Source of the DNA: Nitrosovibrio sp. Nv4
GTDB lineage: Bacteria > Pseudomonadota > Gammaproteobacteria > Burkholderiales > SG8-39
Reading direction: 5' to 3'
Assembly: GCA_945906765.1 (NCBI GenBank)
Contig: CAMDRF010000004.1
Span: forward strand, 1 to 62,501
Length of the DNA stretch: 62,501 bases
Of this stretch, positions 7,340-14,822 are shown one piece after another. The notes beneath the pieces are model-generated. The model did not search any database. It saw nothing but the letters and a program-made list of their open reading frames with translations, and was not told the DNA's origin. Made by a program: the position numbers and the translations under genes. Every line of letters starts with the position of its first letter. The stretch's first letter is position 1.

Positions 7340-9204
7340 GCTACTTCGTCCCCAACCAGGTGATAGCAAGGCGCCTTCTCCATGGTGTACTCGCCGCTTT
7401 TCGGATCGCGGCGCGAAACCGTCAGCACGTGCCAGTTCGCGTCGTCCACCTTCATGGCGTCGCCCCGGTAGTAGTAGCCCGGCCAGCGGGTTTCCTTGCG
7501 GAACAGCGTGTGCTGCGTGACGCACTCGGCGGCGCGATGACGGTGTTTCAATTCCCACGCACGCAGCAATTCGTGAAGGTCCTTCGCGGCCAGACTCTCG
7601 AGGTCTTCCTCCATGATACTGAGCTTCTTGAGACCGATATTCAGGAGCTTCTCGTTGGTCATGTAGCTGACGGTGACGCCGCCGCAATACTCGTCCATCA
7701 GCTTCTGCAGACGTTCCAGACCCTGCTTGGGATTGATGTAGTGCGGGTTGACATCGCCCGCGACGACCGCATTCCGGTGGATCCTGTAATGCTCCAGGGG
7801 CTTGAAGATCTCGGCCTTGCGGCGCTCGATCTGCTCGTCGGAGACGACGATGCCTTCGGCCTTGCCGTCGTCGATGTACTTGCAGGCGGCCTTGGCGGCG
7901 AGACGGCCTTCGGTGAACGACCCCGACGAGAAGGCGTGCGGCGTGCCGCCGACCGCGTCGCCGGCGCCGAACAGCCCTTCGATCGTCGTCATGCGGTTGT
8001 AGCCCCAGAAATACTCGGGAGGGGAAATGTCCTCGGGGCCCGAGCACCAGGCACCCGAACAGGTCGCGTGGGAGCCCATGACGTACGGTTCGGACGTGGT
8101 CAACTCGGGATTCTCGTTCTTGGGATCCACATCGGTCGCGGCCCACAGCACCGCCTGGCCGACGGTCATGCCGAGGAAGTTTTCCCAGCCGACTTCTTCC
8201 AGATGGGGATCCTGGAAGGCGCGCATGGTCACCATGTGAATGGGGCCGCGGCCGGCATTCACTTCACTGATGATGCAATGGTTGCGTAGACAGGTCGGGA
8301 TCGGCCTGTGGGTCAAGTGCGAAGCTTCCGGATCGAGATATTCCTTGCCGACCATTTGCTGAAGGGCGGGGAACCACTTCGATTCATACTCCTCGCCCAG
8401 GCAATTTTGCGTATAGGTCTTCAGGTGCAGGAAGTACGCGCCGACCGGGCCATAACCGTCCTTGAACCGCGCCAGCACGATGCGATTTTCCATCTGCGTC
8501 ATCTTGGCGCCGGCATTGATCATGAGCCCATAGGCGGACGCGGACGACCAGGGCGCATACCACGTGCGGCCGGCCCCTTCGCCCACCGAACGCGGCTTGA
8601 AGATGTTGGAGGCGCCGCCCGCGCCGCAGATCACGGTCTTTGCCTTGAAGACGTGGTAGTCGCCCGTGCGGACGTTGAAGCCGACGGCGCCGGCAACCCT
8701 GTTCTCCCTGCCGTCGTCCATCAGCAGGTGGGTGACGCAGATGCGGTTGAAGACCTTGTCCGCCGATTTCTTGGCGGCCTCGGCCACGATGGGCTTGTAG
8801 GACTCGCCGTGAATCATGATCTGCCATCGCCCTTCACGCAGGTAGCGCCCGGTTTTCGGGTCCTTCATGATCGGCAGGCCCCACTCCTCGAACTGATGCA
8901 CCGTGGAGTCGACGTGGCGGGCCATGTCGAACAGCAGGTCTTCGCGCACCAGACCCATCAGGTCGATGCGGGCGTAGCGGACATGGTCCTCCGGGTTGTT
9001 TTCGCCCCAGCGCGTGCCCATGTAGCAGTTGATCGCGTACAGACCCTGGGCGACCGCACCCGAGCGATCGATATTGGCCTTCTCGGCAATGACGATCTTC
9101 TTGTTCTGGCCCCAGAATCTCGCTTCCCAAGCGGCACCGGTGCCGCCAAGGCCTGCGCCGACGACCAGGACGTCGATGCCGTCTTCGATGATCGTTTCGG
9201 CCAT
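7336..9204 (-). CDS. aprA: Adenylylsulfate (APS) reductase alpha subunit
   Basis: FAD-containing catalytic subunit of dissimilatory APS reductase, working here in the oxidative direction (sulfite plus AMP to APS) in the cytoplasm. It is 622 aa, full length. The FAD dinucleotide loop is VVGAGLGGTGAAWEAR, and substrate-site blocks THRPIPTCLRNHC and ELTTSEPYVMGSHATCSGAW are present. Its ATG overlaps the aprB stop (TAATG), and its own stop overlaps the next gene. An aprM-type membrane partner replaces the qmoABC module found in other lineages. Confidence 0.97.
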   Translation of the reverse strand: MAETIIEDGIDVLVVGAGLGGTGAAWEARFWGQNKKIVIAEKANIDRSGAVAQGLYAINCYMGTRWGENNPEDHVRYARIDLMGLVREDLLFDMARHVDSTVHQFEEWGLPIMKDPKTGRYLREGRWQIMIHGESYKPIVAEAAKKSADKVFNRICVTHLLMDDGRENRVAGAVGFNVRTGDYHVFKAKTVICGAGGASNIFKPRSVGEGAGRTWYAPWSSASAYGLMINAGAKMTQMENRIVLARFKDGYGPVGAYFLHLKTYTQNCLGEEYESKWFPALQQMVGKEYLDPEASHLTHRPIPTCLRNHCIISEVNAGRGPIHMVTMRAFQDPHLEEVGWENFLGMTVGQAVLWAATDVDPKNENPELTTSEPYVMGSHATCSGAWCSGPEDISPPEYFWGYNRMTTIEGLFGAGDAVGGTPHAFSSGSFTEGRLAAKAACKYIDDGKAEGIVVSDEQIERRKAEIFKPLEHYRIHRNAVVAGDVNPHYINPKQGLERLQKLMDEYCGGVTVSYMTNEKLLNIGLKKLSIMEEDLESLAAKDLHELLRAWELKHRHRAAECVTQHTLFRKETRWPGYYYRGDAMKVDDANWHVLTVSRRDPKSGEYTMEKAPCYHLVGDEVA

Positions 9205-9683
9205 TAGTAGTAGACGCCCGTCTTCAGCTTGAGACCTGCCGCCTCGAGCGTACGCAGACCGCCGTCATCCATGCGGATCCATTTCGGCTCGTTGTACAGC
9301 AGCTGGCCGTCGCGCATTTCCTTGCTGGGTCCGGGAACTTCCGCGAGCTTGGGGATCGCCGTCCCCCAGGGCTTGGTGGTGATGGGCGAGAGGAAGTTCT
9401 TTTCCGTGCCGTTGCGGAATTTGATCTTCCAGGCGATCGTGCCCTTCTTTTCGTCGCGCTGGACGCGAACGCTGTGGCCCAGCGGGGCGAAATCGGCATA
9501 GCCGCGCATGTCGATCGCATTTTGCGGGCAAGCCTTCACGCAGGCGTAGCACTCCCAGCACATGCTCGGCTCGATGTTGTAGGCGCGCCGGTAGGTCTTG
9601 TCGATGTGCATGATGTCCGAGGGACAGATGTCGACGCAATGTCCGCATCCGTCGCACCTCGTCATGTAAACGAAGGTAGGCAT
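9204..9683 (-). CDS. aprB: APS reductase beta subunit
   Basis: Iron-sulfur subunit of APS reductase, 159 aa. Two [4Fe-4S] motifs are visible at the N-terminus, CDGCGHCVDICP (residues about 9-20) and CWECYACVKACP (about 42-53), followed by a beta-rich middle and the AprB tail that wraps around AprA (GPSKEMRDGQLLYNEP). It passes electrons between the FAD of AprA and the membrane partner. It starts at an ATG 9-10 bases after a GGGAG site and lies 44 bases after aprM. Confidence 0.97.
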   Translation of the reverse strand: MPTFVYMTRCDGCGHCVDICPSDIMHIDKTYRRAYNIEPSMCWECYACVKACPQNAIDMRGYADFAPLGHSVRVQRDEKKGTIAWKIKFRNGTEKNFLSPITTKPWGTAIPKLAEVPGPSKEMRDGQLLYNEPKWIRMDDGGLRTLEAAGLKLKTGVYY

Positions 9684-9727
9684 GGGTTCGCTCCCTGGTC
9701 AGTTCGCTGGAATCCGCGGGCTGTCTT

Positions 9728-10567
9728 CTAATAGTGGCGCGGTGGTTCGCGCTTGATGCCAAGCCCCATGTCCATTGGGGCGTCTCGCAACAGTTCCATG
9801 GAGTGTCTTTCCCGTTGTGCGGGATCGTCACGGGTCAGCGTCGGCAGATTCTCGACCGTGCCATTGGCCTCGGAAATGCGTTTCTCGAACGCCGCCGCGG
9901 GCTTGAAGAACATGTGCGCGAACTTCGACCACGGCACCGATCCGAACAGTACCGTCGTGGCGATGACGTACAGGCCGAAGACCGCGGTGGCCCCGGAATT
10001 CCCCCGCGCTTGCAGGTAGGCCCAGATCAGCCCGAGCGTCACGCTGACCAGAAGCGAGAGGATGAACAGATCCGCGCGCATCAGGCGGAACGGCGAACCG
10101 CCCTCCGCGGCGACATCCACCCGGATGAAGAACCAGAACCAGTACCCACCAACGCAAATCATCGCACCGCCGATCCACCAAAGCTGCGGCAGGATGGCGG
10201 GCGTGGGCGTCGCGGGCGTCGGGTAGCCGAACACCATGATGGCGGTGGTCACGACGTAGATCACGAATCCGTACATGGTCAGCAGGTGGGCGACGCGGCG
10301 GCGCGCGTTGCAGAATTCCCCGGACGCCAGGACGTCCACGAGGCCGGTCTTGACGGCGAGCGACACCAATTCGCCGCCACCGACTTGCCGCGGTCCTTTG
10401 CTCTTCGATTTCCGCCAATTATCGAAAAAATACTTGGCGCTCCCCTTATGCACGATGTCAAACAGCGTCCCCGCCGCTACCAGGACGATCATGATGACGA
10501 CATAGGTCTGCATGACGGCAGGCGGTATGGACGCCGAAAGCTCGGCAAACGGATTGCTGGTGAACAT
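9728..10567 (-). CDS. aprM: AprM, putative membrane anchor of APS reductase
   Basis: A 279-aa membrane protein with about five hydrophobic segments, resembling the haem-b subunits of heterodisulfide and nitrate reductases (HdrE/NarI-like). It starts with a periplasmic/TM segment (VVIMIVLVAAGTLFDIVHK), then HLLTMYGFVIYVVTTAIMVF and a late FGSVPWSKFAHMFFKP block with His residues suited to haem or quinone interaction. Located directly upstream of aprBA, it is the AprM of sulfur-oxidiser lineages that lack QmoABC, presumably linking AprBA to quinone. The C-terminus is cytoplasmic and charged. Confidence 0.9.
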   Translation of the reverse strand: MFTSNPFAELSASIPPAVMQTYVVIMIVLVAAGTLFDIVHKGSAKYFFDNWRKSKSKGPRQVGGGELVSLAVKTGLVDVLASGEFCNARRRVAHLLTMYGFVIYVVTTAIMVFGYPTPATPTPAILPQLWWIGGAMICVGGYWFWFFIRVDVAAEGGSPFRLMRADLFILSLLVSVTLGLIWAYLQARGNSGATAVFGLYVIATTVLFGSVPWSKFAHMFFKPAAAFEKRISEANGTVENLPTLTRDDPAQRERHSMELLRDAPMDMGLGIKREPPRHY

Positions 10568-10721
10568 CGATGCCTCTCTTCGCGGCCGATTCTACGGGCC
10601 TGGGCGAGGTTGCCCGCCCAAAAAACGACTATGCGGCTATAGACGCGTTGAATGCGCGACCGGGCCGGGGGCTGCATGCTAGGCTTGGACCGAGATTGTC
10701 GCGCCGCCGCGCCGGCAAACA
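10568..10721 (+). promoter_or_regulatory. Divergent promoter region aprM / SulP transporter
   Basis: 154 bases separate the divergent starts of aprM (minus) and the SulP gene (plus), so promoters for both must lie here. I see no convincing -35/-10 pair by eye, and there is no strong ribosome site before the SulP ATG (GCCGGCAAACA-ATG). The divergence suggests co-regulation of APS reductase with an inorganic anion transporter, probably for sulfate export. Confidence 0.45.
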
Positions 10722-12872
10722 ATGAAAAACCTGCGCCGCTTGCTTCCTTTTCTCGCCTGGTTTCCGCTGCGGCGGGAGACTTTCAGGGCCGACCTCGTCG
10801 CCGGCGTCACTGTGGCGATGGTGTTGATCCCGCAGTCGATGGCTTACGCGCAGCTCGCCGGGCTGCCGCTGCATTACGGGCTGTACGCCGCGTTTCTCCC
10901 GGTGCTCGTCGGTGCGCTGTGGGGGTCCTCGCACCAGTTGGCGACGGGGCCGGTCGCGATGGTGTCGCTGCTCACGGGCGCGACCCTGTCGCAGTTCGCC
11001 GCGTCCGGCTCCGAGCAGTTCATCGCGCTCGCCATCGTCCTCGCGCTGATGGTCGGCGTCATGCAGCTGGCGATGGGCCTGTTCAAGCTCGGGGCGATCG
11101 TCAGCTTTGTGTCGCACCCGGTGGTCGCCGGTTTCACGAACGCCGCGGCCATCATCATCGCGTTGTCGCAGCTCAACAAGGTGCTCGGCATCGCCGCCAG
11201 CCGCGGCGAGAGCTTCATCACCGAACTGTGGGGCGTGCTGCGGCAGATCGGCGACACGCATGTGCCCACCCTGCTGATGGCGCTCGCCGCGCTCGCCATC
11301 ATGATCGCCCTGCGGAAATTCGCCCCGCGCTGGCCGGGCGTGCTGATCGCCGTGGCGATCACGACCCTCGTCAGCTGGCAGATCGGCTATGAACGCAAGG
11401 GCGAAGCGCCGATCACCGCCATCGCCGACAGCGAAGTGCGGTCCCTGGCCACCCGGTTCGCCGCCACCGCCGGGCGCGCCGCGCACCTCAACCAGCAGGT
11501 TGCCGCCAAGTCGGCCGCACTCAAGTCGTTCGAAAAGGCGCCAGAGGGAAACAGCCAGCACATGCTCGCACTGAGATTCGAGATCGAGGTGATCAGGCTG
11601 GAGATCAAGGACGCCGAGCGCGAGAACCGGATCCGCGCCCGCGCGCTGCGCAAGTTCGCGTTCGAGCGCGGGGCGAACCCCGCCGGCGCGGAGCCGCACG
11701 CGGAACCGCAGCTCCTCCACCTGACGGACGGCGTCCCCTCCGCAATCGAGACCGACGGCCGTCGCTGGCGCATCGGCCGGATCGTCAACGACCGGCTCGA
11801 GCTGATCGGCGGCGGCGAGGTGGTCGGCGCCATCCCCTCCGGGCTGCCTGCGATCAAGCTCCCGGTGCTGAGCTGGGACGTACTCACGACGCTGCTGTCC
11901 ACGGCGTTCGTGATCGCGCTGGTCGGGTTCATGGAGGCGCTGTCGATGGCCAAGGCGATGGCCACCCGCACCCGGCAGCGCATCGACCCGAACCAGGAAC
12001 TGATCGGACAGGGCCTCGCGAACATTGCCGGCAGCTTCAGCCAGTCGTTTCCGGTGAGCGGATCGTTCTCGCGCTCGGCCGTAAACCTGGCCGCGGGCGC
12101 CGTCACCGGGCTGTCCTCCGCGTTCACGTGGCTCATCGTGCTCGTCACGCTGCTATTTTTGACACCACTCCTGTATCACCTGCCGCAGGCGGTGCTCGCC
12201 GCCATCATCATGCTGGCCGTGATCAACCTCGTGAATCTCAAGGCGATCCGGCGCGCGTGGCAGGCGCAGCCACATGACGGCGCCGCGGCGATCGTGACGT
12301 TCGCGGCGACGCTGGGCTTCGCGCCCCACCTGGACAGCGGGATCCTGCTGGGCGCGGGACTGGCCATCGTGCTCTATCTTTACCGCAGCATGCGCCCCCG
12401 CGTCGCGGTGCTGGGACGCCATTCTGACGGCACCCTGCGCGACGCGCAGCTGCACAAGCTCCAGACCAGCGAGTACATCATCGTGATCCGCTTCGACGGT
12501 TCGCTCTACTTCGCCAACGTGCCGCATTTCGAGGATGCGGTTCTCGCCGAGGTCGCCCATCACACCAAGGCAAGGTACCTGCTGATCGTGGGCGACGGCG
12601 TCAATCAGGTGGACGCCTCGGGCGAGGAAGTCCTGCGCCACCTGGTTGAGCGGCTGCGCGACAACCGGATCGGCGTCGCGTTCAGCGGACTCAAGCGGCA
12701 GGTGCTGCAGGTCATGCGTAACACCGGGCTGGACGCGTTCATCGGCGAGCGCGACCTGTTCCGCACCGAAGACCAGGCTCTCGATGCCATCCGCCGGCGC
12801 ATCGACGATCCCGGCTACGACCCGGCAGCCTGTCCGCTGCGGCACGAGGCCGCCGCCGGTCGTCCGCGCTGA
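10722..12872 (+). CDS. SulP-family inorganic anion transporter with a coiled-coil insert and STAS domain
   Basis: A 716-aa SulP (SLC26-like) transporter. Residues 1-225 hold the first membrane half with the family signature around MVLIPQSMAYAQLAGLP. Residues about 370-530 hold the second half with FGFMEALSMAK-type sequence and the GSFSRSAVN motif. A C-terminal STAS domain (about 555-700) is present. Between the halves, residues about 225-368 are a hydrophilic insert with a heptad-like helix (RAAHLNQQVAAKSAALKSFE, then IEVIRLEIKDAERENRIRAR) that ordinary SulP proteins lack. Divergent from aprM, it may move sulfate or another sulfur oxyanion; direction unknown. Confidence 0.9.
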   Translation: MKNLRRLLPFLAWFPLRRETFRADLVAGVTVAMVLIPQSMAYAQLAGLPLHYGLYAAFLPVLVGALWGSSHQLATGPVAMVSLLTGATLSQFAASGSEQFIALAIVLALMVGVMQLAMGLFKLGAIVSFVSHPVVAGFTNAAAIIIALSQLNKVLGIAASRGESFITELWGVLRQIGDTHVPTLLMALAALAIMIALRKFAPRWPGVLIAVAITTLVSWQIGYERKGEAPITAIADSEVRSLATRFAATAGRAAHLNQQVAAKSAALKSFEKAPEGNSQHMLALRFEIEVIRLEIKDAERENRIRARALRKFAFERGANPAGAEPHAEPQLLHLTDGVPSAIETDGRRWRIGRIVNDRLELIGGGEVVGAIPSGLPAIKLPVLSWDVLTTLLSTAFVIALVGFMEALSMAKAMATRTRQRIDPNQELIGQGLANIAGSFSQSFPVSGSFSRSAVNLAAGAVTGLSSAFTWLIVLVTLLFLTPLLYHLPQAVLAAIIMLAVINLVNLKAIRRAWQAQPHDGAAAIVTFAATLGFAPHLDSGILLGAGLAIVLYLYRSMRPRVAVLGRHSDGTLRDAQLHKLQTSEYIIVIRFDGSLYFANVPHFEDAVLAEVAHHTKARYLLIVGDGVNQVDASGEEVLRHLVERLRDNRIGVAFSGLKRQVLQVMRNTGLDAFIGERDLFRTEDQALDAIRRRIDDPGYDPAACPLRHEAAAGRPR

Positions 12873-12885
12873 GCGCCGCGGCTCA
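12868..12885. terminator. GC hairpin between convergent genes
   Basis: Inverted repeat CTGAGC ... GCTCAG with a 6-base loop exactly where the SulP and TSUP genes converge (stops at 12872 and 12883). It could stop transcription from both sides, but no U-tract follows, so it is only a candidate. Confidence 0.3.
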
Positions 12886-13917
12886 GGCGTGGCGGTAGCC
12901 GCGCGCCATCGCCGCGACGATGAGGAAAGCGCCGGAGGCGAGCGCGAGCACCATGAGGGCGAAGCTCGCCCGCTCGAGCAGCCTCATGCTCGTCTGCTCA
13001 AGCGCCATGACGCCAAGCTGCGCCAGATAGACCGGCACGACCAGCGCGCGGCTCACGGCGACGATCAGCATCACCGTGGCCATCACCACCTTGATCATGA
13101 ACGGCTTGACGAAGGTGGTGCCGATGGCGCCGAGCTGCACGCCGAACAGGGAGCCCAGCAGGATCAGCATCGCAAGACGGATGTCGACCAGCCCGGCGAG
13201 CGAAAAATTCAACGTGCCGCCGAGACCCATCACGAAGGCGATCACCAACTCGGTCGCGCTCGCCACCAGGCTCGAGGCGCCGAGCACGTACATCATGCCG
13301 GGCACGCCGACGAAGCCGCCCACCGCGATGCTCGAAGCGAGCAGCCCGGTGGCGAAGCCCAGCGGCAGCACGAACAGCACCGACACCCGGATGTTCGCCA
13401 CCCGGAAGCGCACCATCGTTCCCGGGATCTCGACCGACTGCACCCACTGCGCGAGCCGTGAAGTCTGCTCCAGCGCGCTGTTGCGGTAAGTGCGGCGGTA
13501 GCTGCGCAGCGCGTCGCGCAGCACGAACGAGCCGACGATCGCCAGCACGATGACGAACGCGAGGCTGACGTACAAATTGGAACCCGCCTCGCCGTAGAGC
13601 CTGCGGATGTCCTGTTGAATGCCCGCGCCCCACCACATGCCGGGCGTTGCCGTGAGCGCCATCCATAGCCCGAGCTTGAGGTCCACCTGCCCGTACTTGT
13701 GACGCTTGTAGGCGCCCACCAGAGCCTTCGGGAACTTGTGGCACAGGTTGGATGCCACCGCCACCACGCCGGGCACGCCCAGGCTCATCATCGCCGGCGT
13801 CAGCACGAACGCCCCGCCTGAGCCGATGAAGCCGCTCACCAGGCCGCCGATGAAACCGACGATCAAGAGGAACGCGACGCTCTGCGGCGCAAGAACGATG
13901 AACGACTCGCCGCTCAT
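12883..13917 (-). CDS. TSUP (TauE/SafE) family sulfite/organosulfonate exporter
   Basis: A 344-aa membrane protein of the TSUP family, typically moving sulfite or organic sulfur anions. Two repeats of hydrophobic helices are visible, with the family block GFIGGLVSGFIGSGGAFVLTP near the N-terminus and its echo ASSIAVGGFVGVPGMMYVLG in the second half. I chose the ATG at 13917 because GGAGG lies 9 bases upstream; an ATG at 13941 is weaker. It is the last gene of a minus operon with a small membrane protein and a phosphodiesterase. Export of sulfite or sulfate from lithotrophic oxidation is the likely job. Confidence 0.88.
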   Translation of the reverse strand: MSGESFIVLAPQSVAFLLIVGFIGGLVSGFIGSGGAFVLTPAMMSLGVPGVVAVASNLCHKFPKALVGAYKRHKYGQVDLKLGLWMALTATPGMWWGAGIQQDIRRLYGEAGSNLYVSLAFVIVLAIVGSFVLRDALRSYRRTYRNSALEQTSRLAQWVQSVEIPGTMVRFRVANIRVSVLFVLPLGFATGLLASSIAVGGFVGVPGMMYVLGASSLVASATELVIAFVMGLGGTLNFSLAGLVDIRLAMLILLGSLFGVQLGAIGTTFVKPFMIKVVMATVMLIVAVSRALVVPVYLAQLGVMALEQTSMRLLERASFALMVLALASGAFLIVAAMARGYRHA

Positions 13918-13921
13918 CGCT

Positions 13922-14182
13922 TCATTCCTCCAACTTAACATCGGTGGTCTCGCCCGCCGGACGCGGGACCACCCCCAGCACCTCCCAGAAATAGCCGGTG
14001 CACGCGCCGTGCACCAGGGAAAAGAGGAACGCGGTCAGCACCGGCAGCGCGGGATACCAGCCGTCGGTGCGCGTGAATGCCGCCATCACCTCTTTTTCGT
14101 TGGCAAACAGCAAGACGTAGCACAGGGCCGACGCGGCGCCCGAGACGAGCAGGAGCAACCAGGGCTTGGGAGATGCGGTCAT
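13922..14182 (-). CDS. Small membrane protein (86 aa)
   Basis: An 86-aa protein with two membrane segments (PWLLLLVSGAASALCYVLLF and ALPVLTAFLFSLVHGACTGYFW) and a short charged tail ending DVKLEE. The ATG at 14182 overlaps the upstream phosphodiesterase stop as ATGA, and its stop is only 4 bases from the TSUP start, so it is translationally tied to both. I do not recognise the family; similar small proteins accompany TSUP genes, so it may be an accessory subunit (inference). Confidence 0.75.
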   Translation of the reverse strand: MTASPKPWLLLLVSGAASALCYVLLFANEKEVMAAFTRTDGWYPALPVLTAFLFSLVHGACTGYFWEVLGVVPRPAGETTDVKLEE

Positions 14183-14691
14183 GCGTCCAGCCGCCGGATC
14201 TCGAAGCGCATCGCATCGAGCTCGGCGAAGATCCACGTCGCGGGAGCGGCAAGACCGGCCACCGTGCCGGGATTCACCAACCAGGTCTCTGTCCCCTTCA
14301 CGTTCGCGACGCGCTCGATGCCTGCAACATGGGAATGGCCGCAGCACACGAGGTCCCAAGCGCCGGTGCAGGCCATGGCATGGCCGTACTCGGGGTAGTG
14401 CACCACGAAAATCCGGCGGCCGCCGAGTTCGAGGCGCGCGTCGGGGCCGTAGTACTGCAGCAGGCCGCCGCTCCCGCGCGAAAGTTTGTGCAGCATCATC
14501 GAATCGCCGAGGTTGTTGCCGTGGATGACGTGGAGCGGCAGCCCCAGCGCCATCGCCGGCCGCAGCGTCTGCGCGCCGATGACATCGCCGCAGTGAACCA
14601 CGGCTGACGCGCCCTGTGCTTTCGCCTCGCGCACTGCCTGCGCGAGTGCATCCGCGCGGTCGTGGCTGTCCGAAACGATGCAGATTTTCAC
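14179..14691 (-). CDS. Metallophosphoesterase, YfcE/MJ0936-type phosphodiesterase
   Basis: A 170-aa calcineurin-like phosphoesterase. All metal motifs are present: DSH (VSDSHDR), GDxxG-like CGDVIGAQ, GNN (HGNNLGD), and GHSH (CCGHSHVAGIE). It is the length of the YfcE group, whose members hydrolyse phosphodiester substrates. The ATG at 14691 is divergent from soeA, leaving about 130 bases for promoters. Link to the downstream TSUP gene is by overlap only; no sulfur role is evident. Confidence 0.88.
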   Translation of the reverse strand: MKICIVSDSHDRADALAQAVREAKAQGASAVVHCGDVIGAQTLRPAMALGLPLHVIHGNNLGDSMMLHKLSRGSGGLLQYYGPDARLELGGRRIFVVHYPEYGHAMACTGAWDLVCCGHSHVAGIERVANVKGTETWLVNPGTVAGLAAPATWIFAELDAMRFEIRRLDA

Positions 14692-14822
14692 GTGCGTATC
14701 TTAACCGAGCGCCGATAAGGAGGGTGTCAGGGACGGCTTATGGCGCCATCAGTTTCACTCATTGCTGCGCCGCTGAAACGGTTGCAGAATCCGTCTTCGG
14801 AATTTCACGCCGGGAAGTCGAA

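Noticed and set aside
6932-8146. 404-codon frame read as one protein
   Set aside because: Its first two thirds overlap aprA in another frame. Only the part from 7339, after the ATGA overlap with the aprA stop, is gene-like.
12646-13461. 271-codon + frame across the SulP/TSUP junction
   Set aside because: Opposite or shifted to two confident genes and low in complexity (Glu/His/Gln-rich), a typical shadow.
14616-14822. N-terminal extension of SoeA to a 1020-aa protein
   Set aside because: The added 69 residues are Arg/Pro-rich, overlap the divergent phosphodiesterase and precede the point where family sequence begins.
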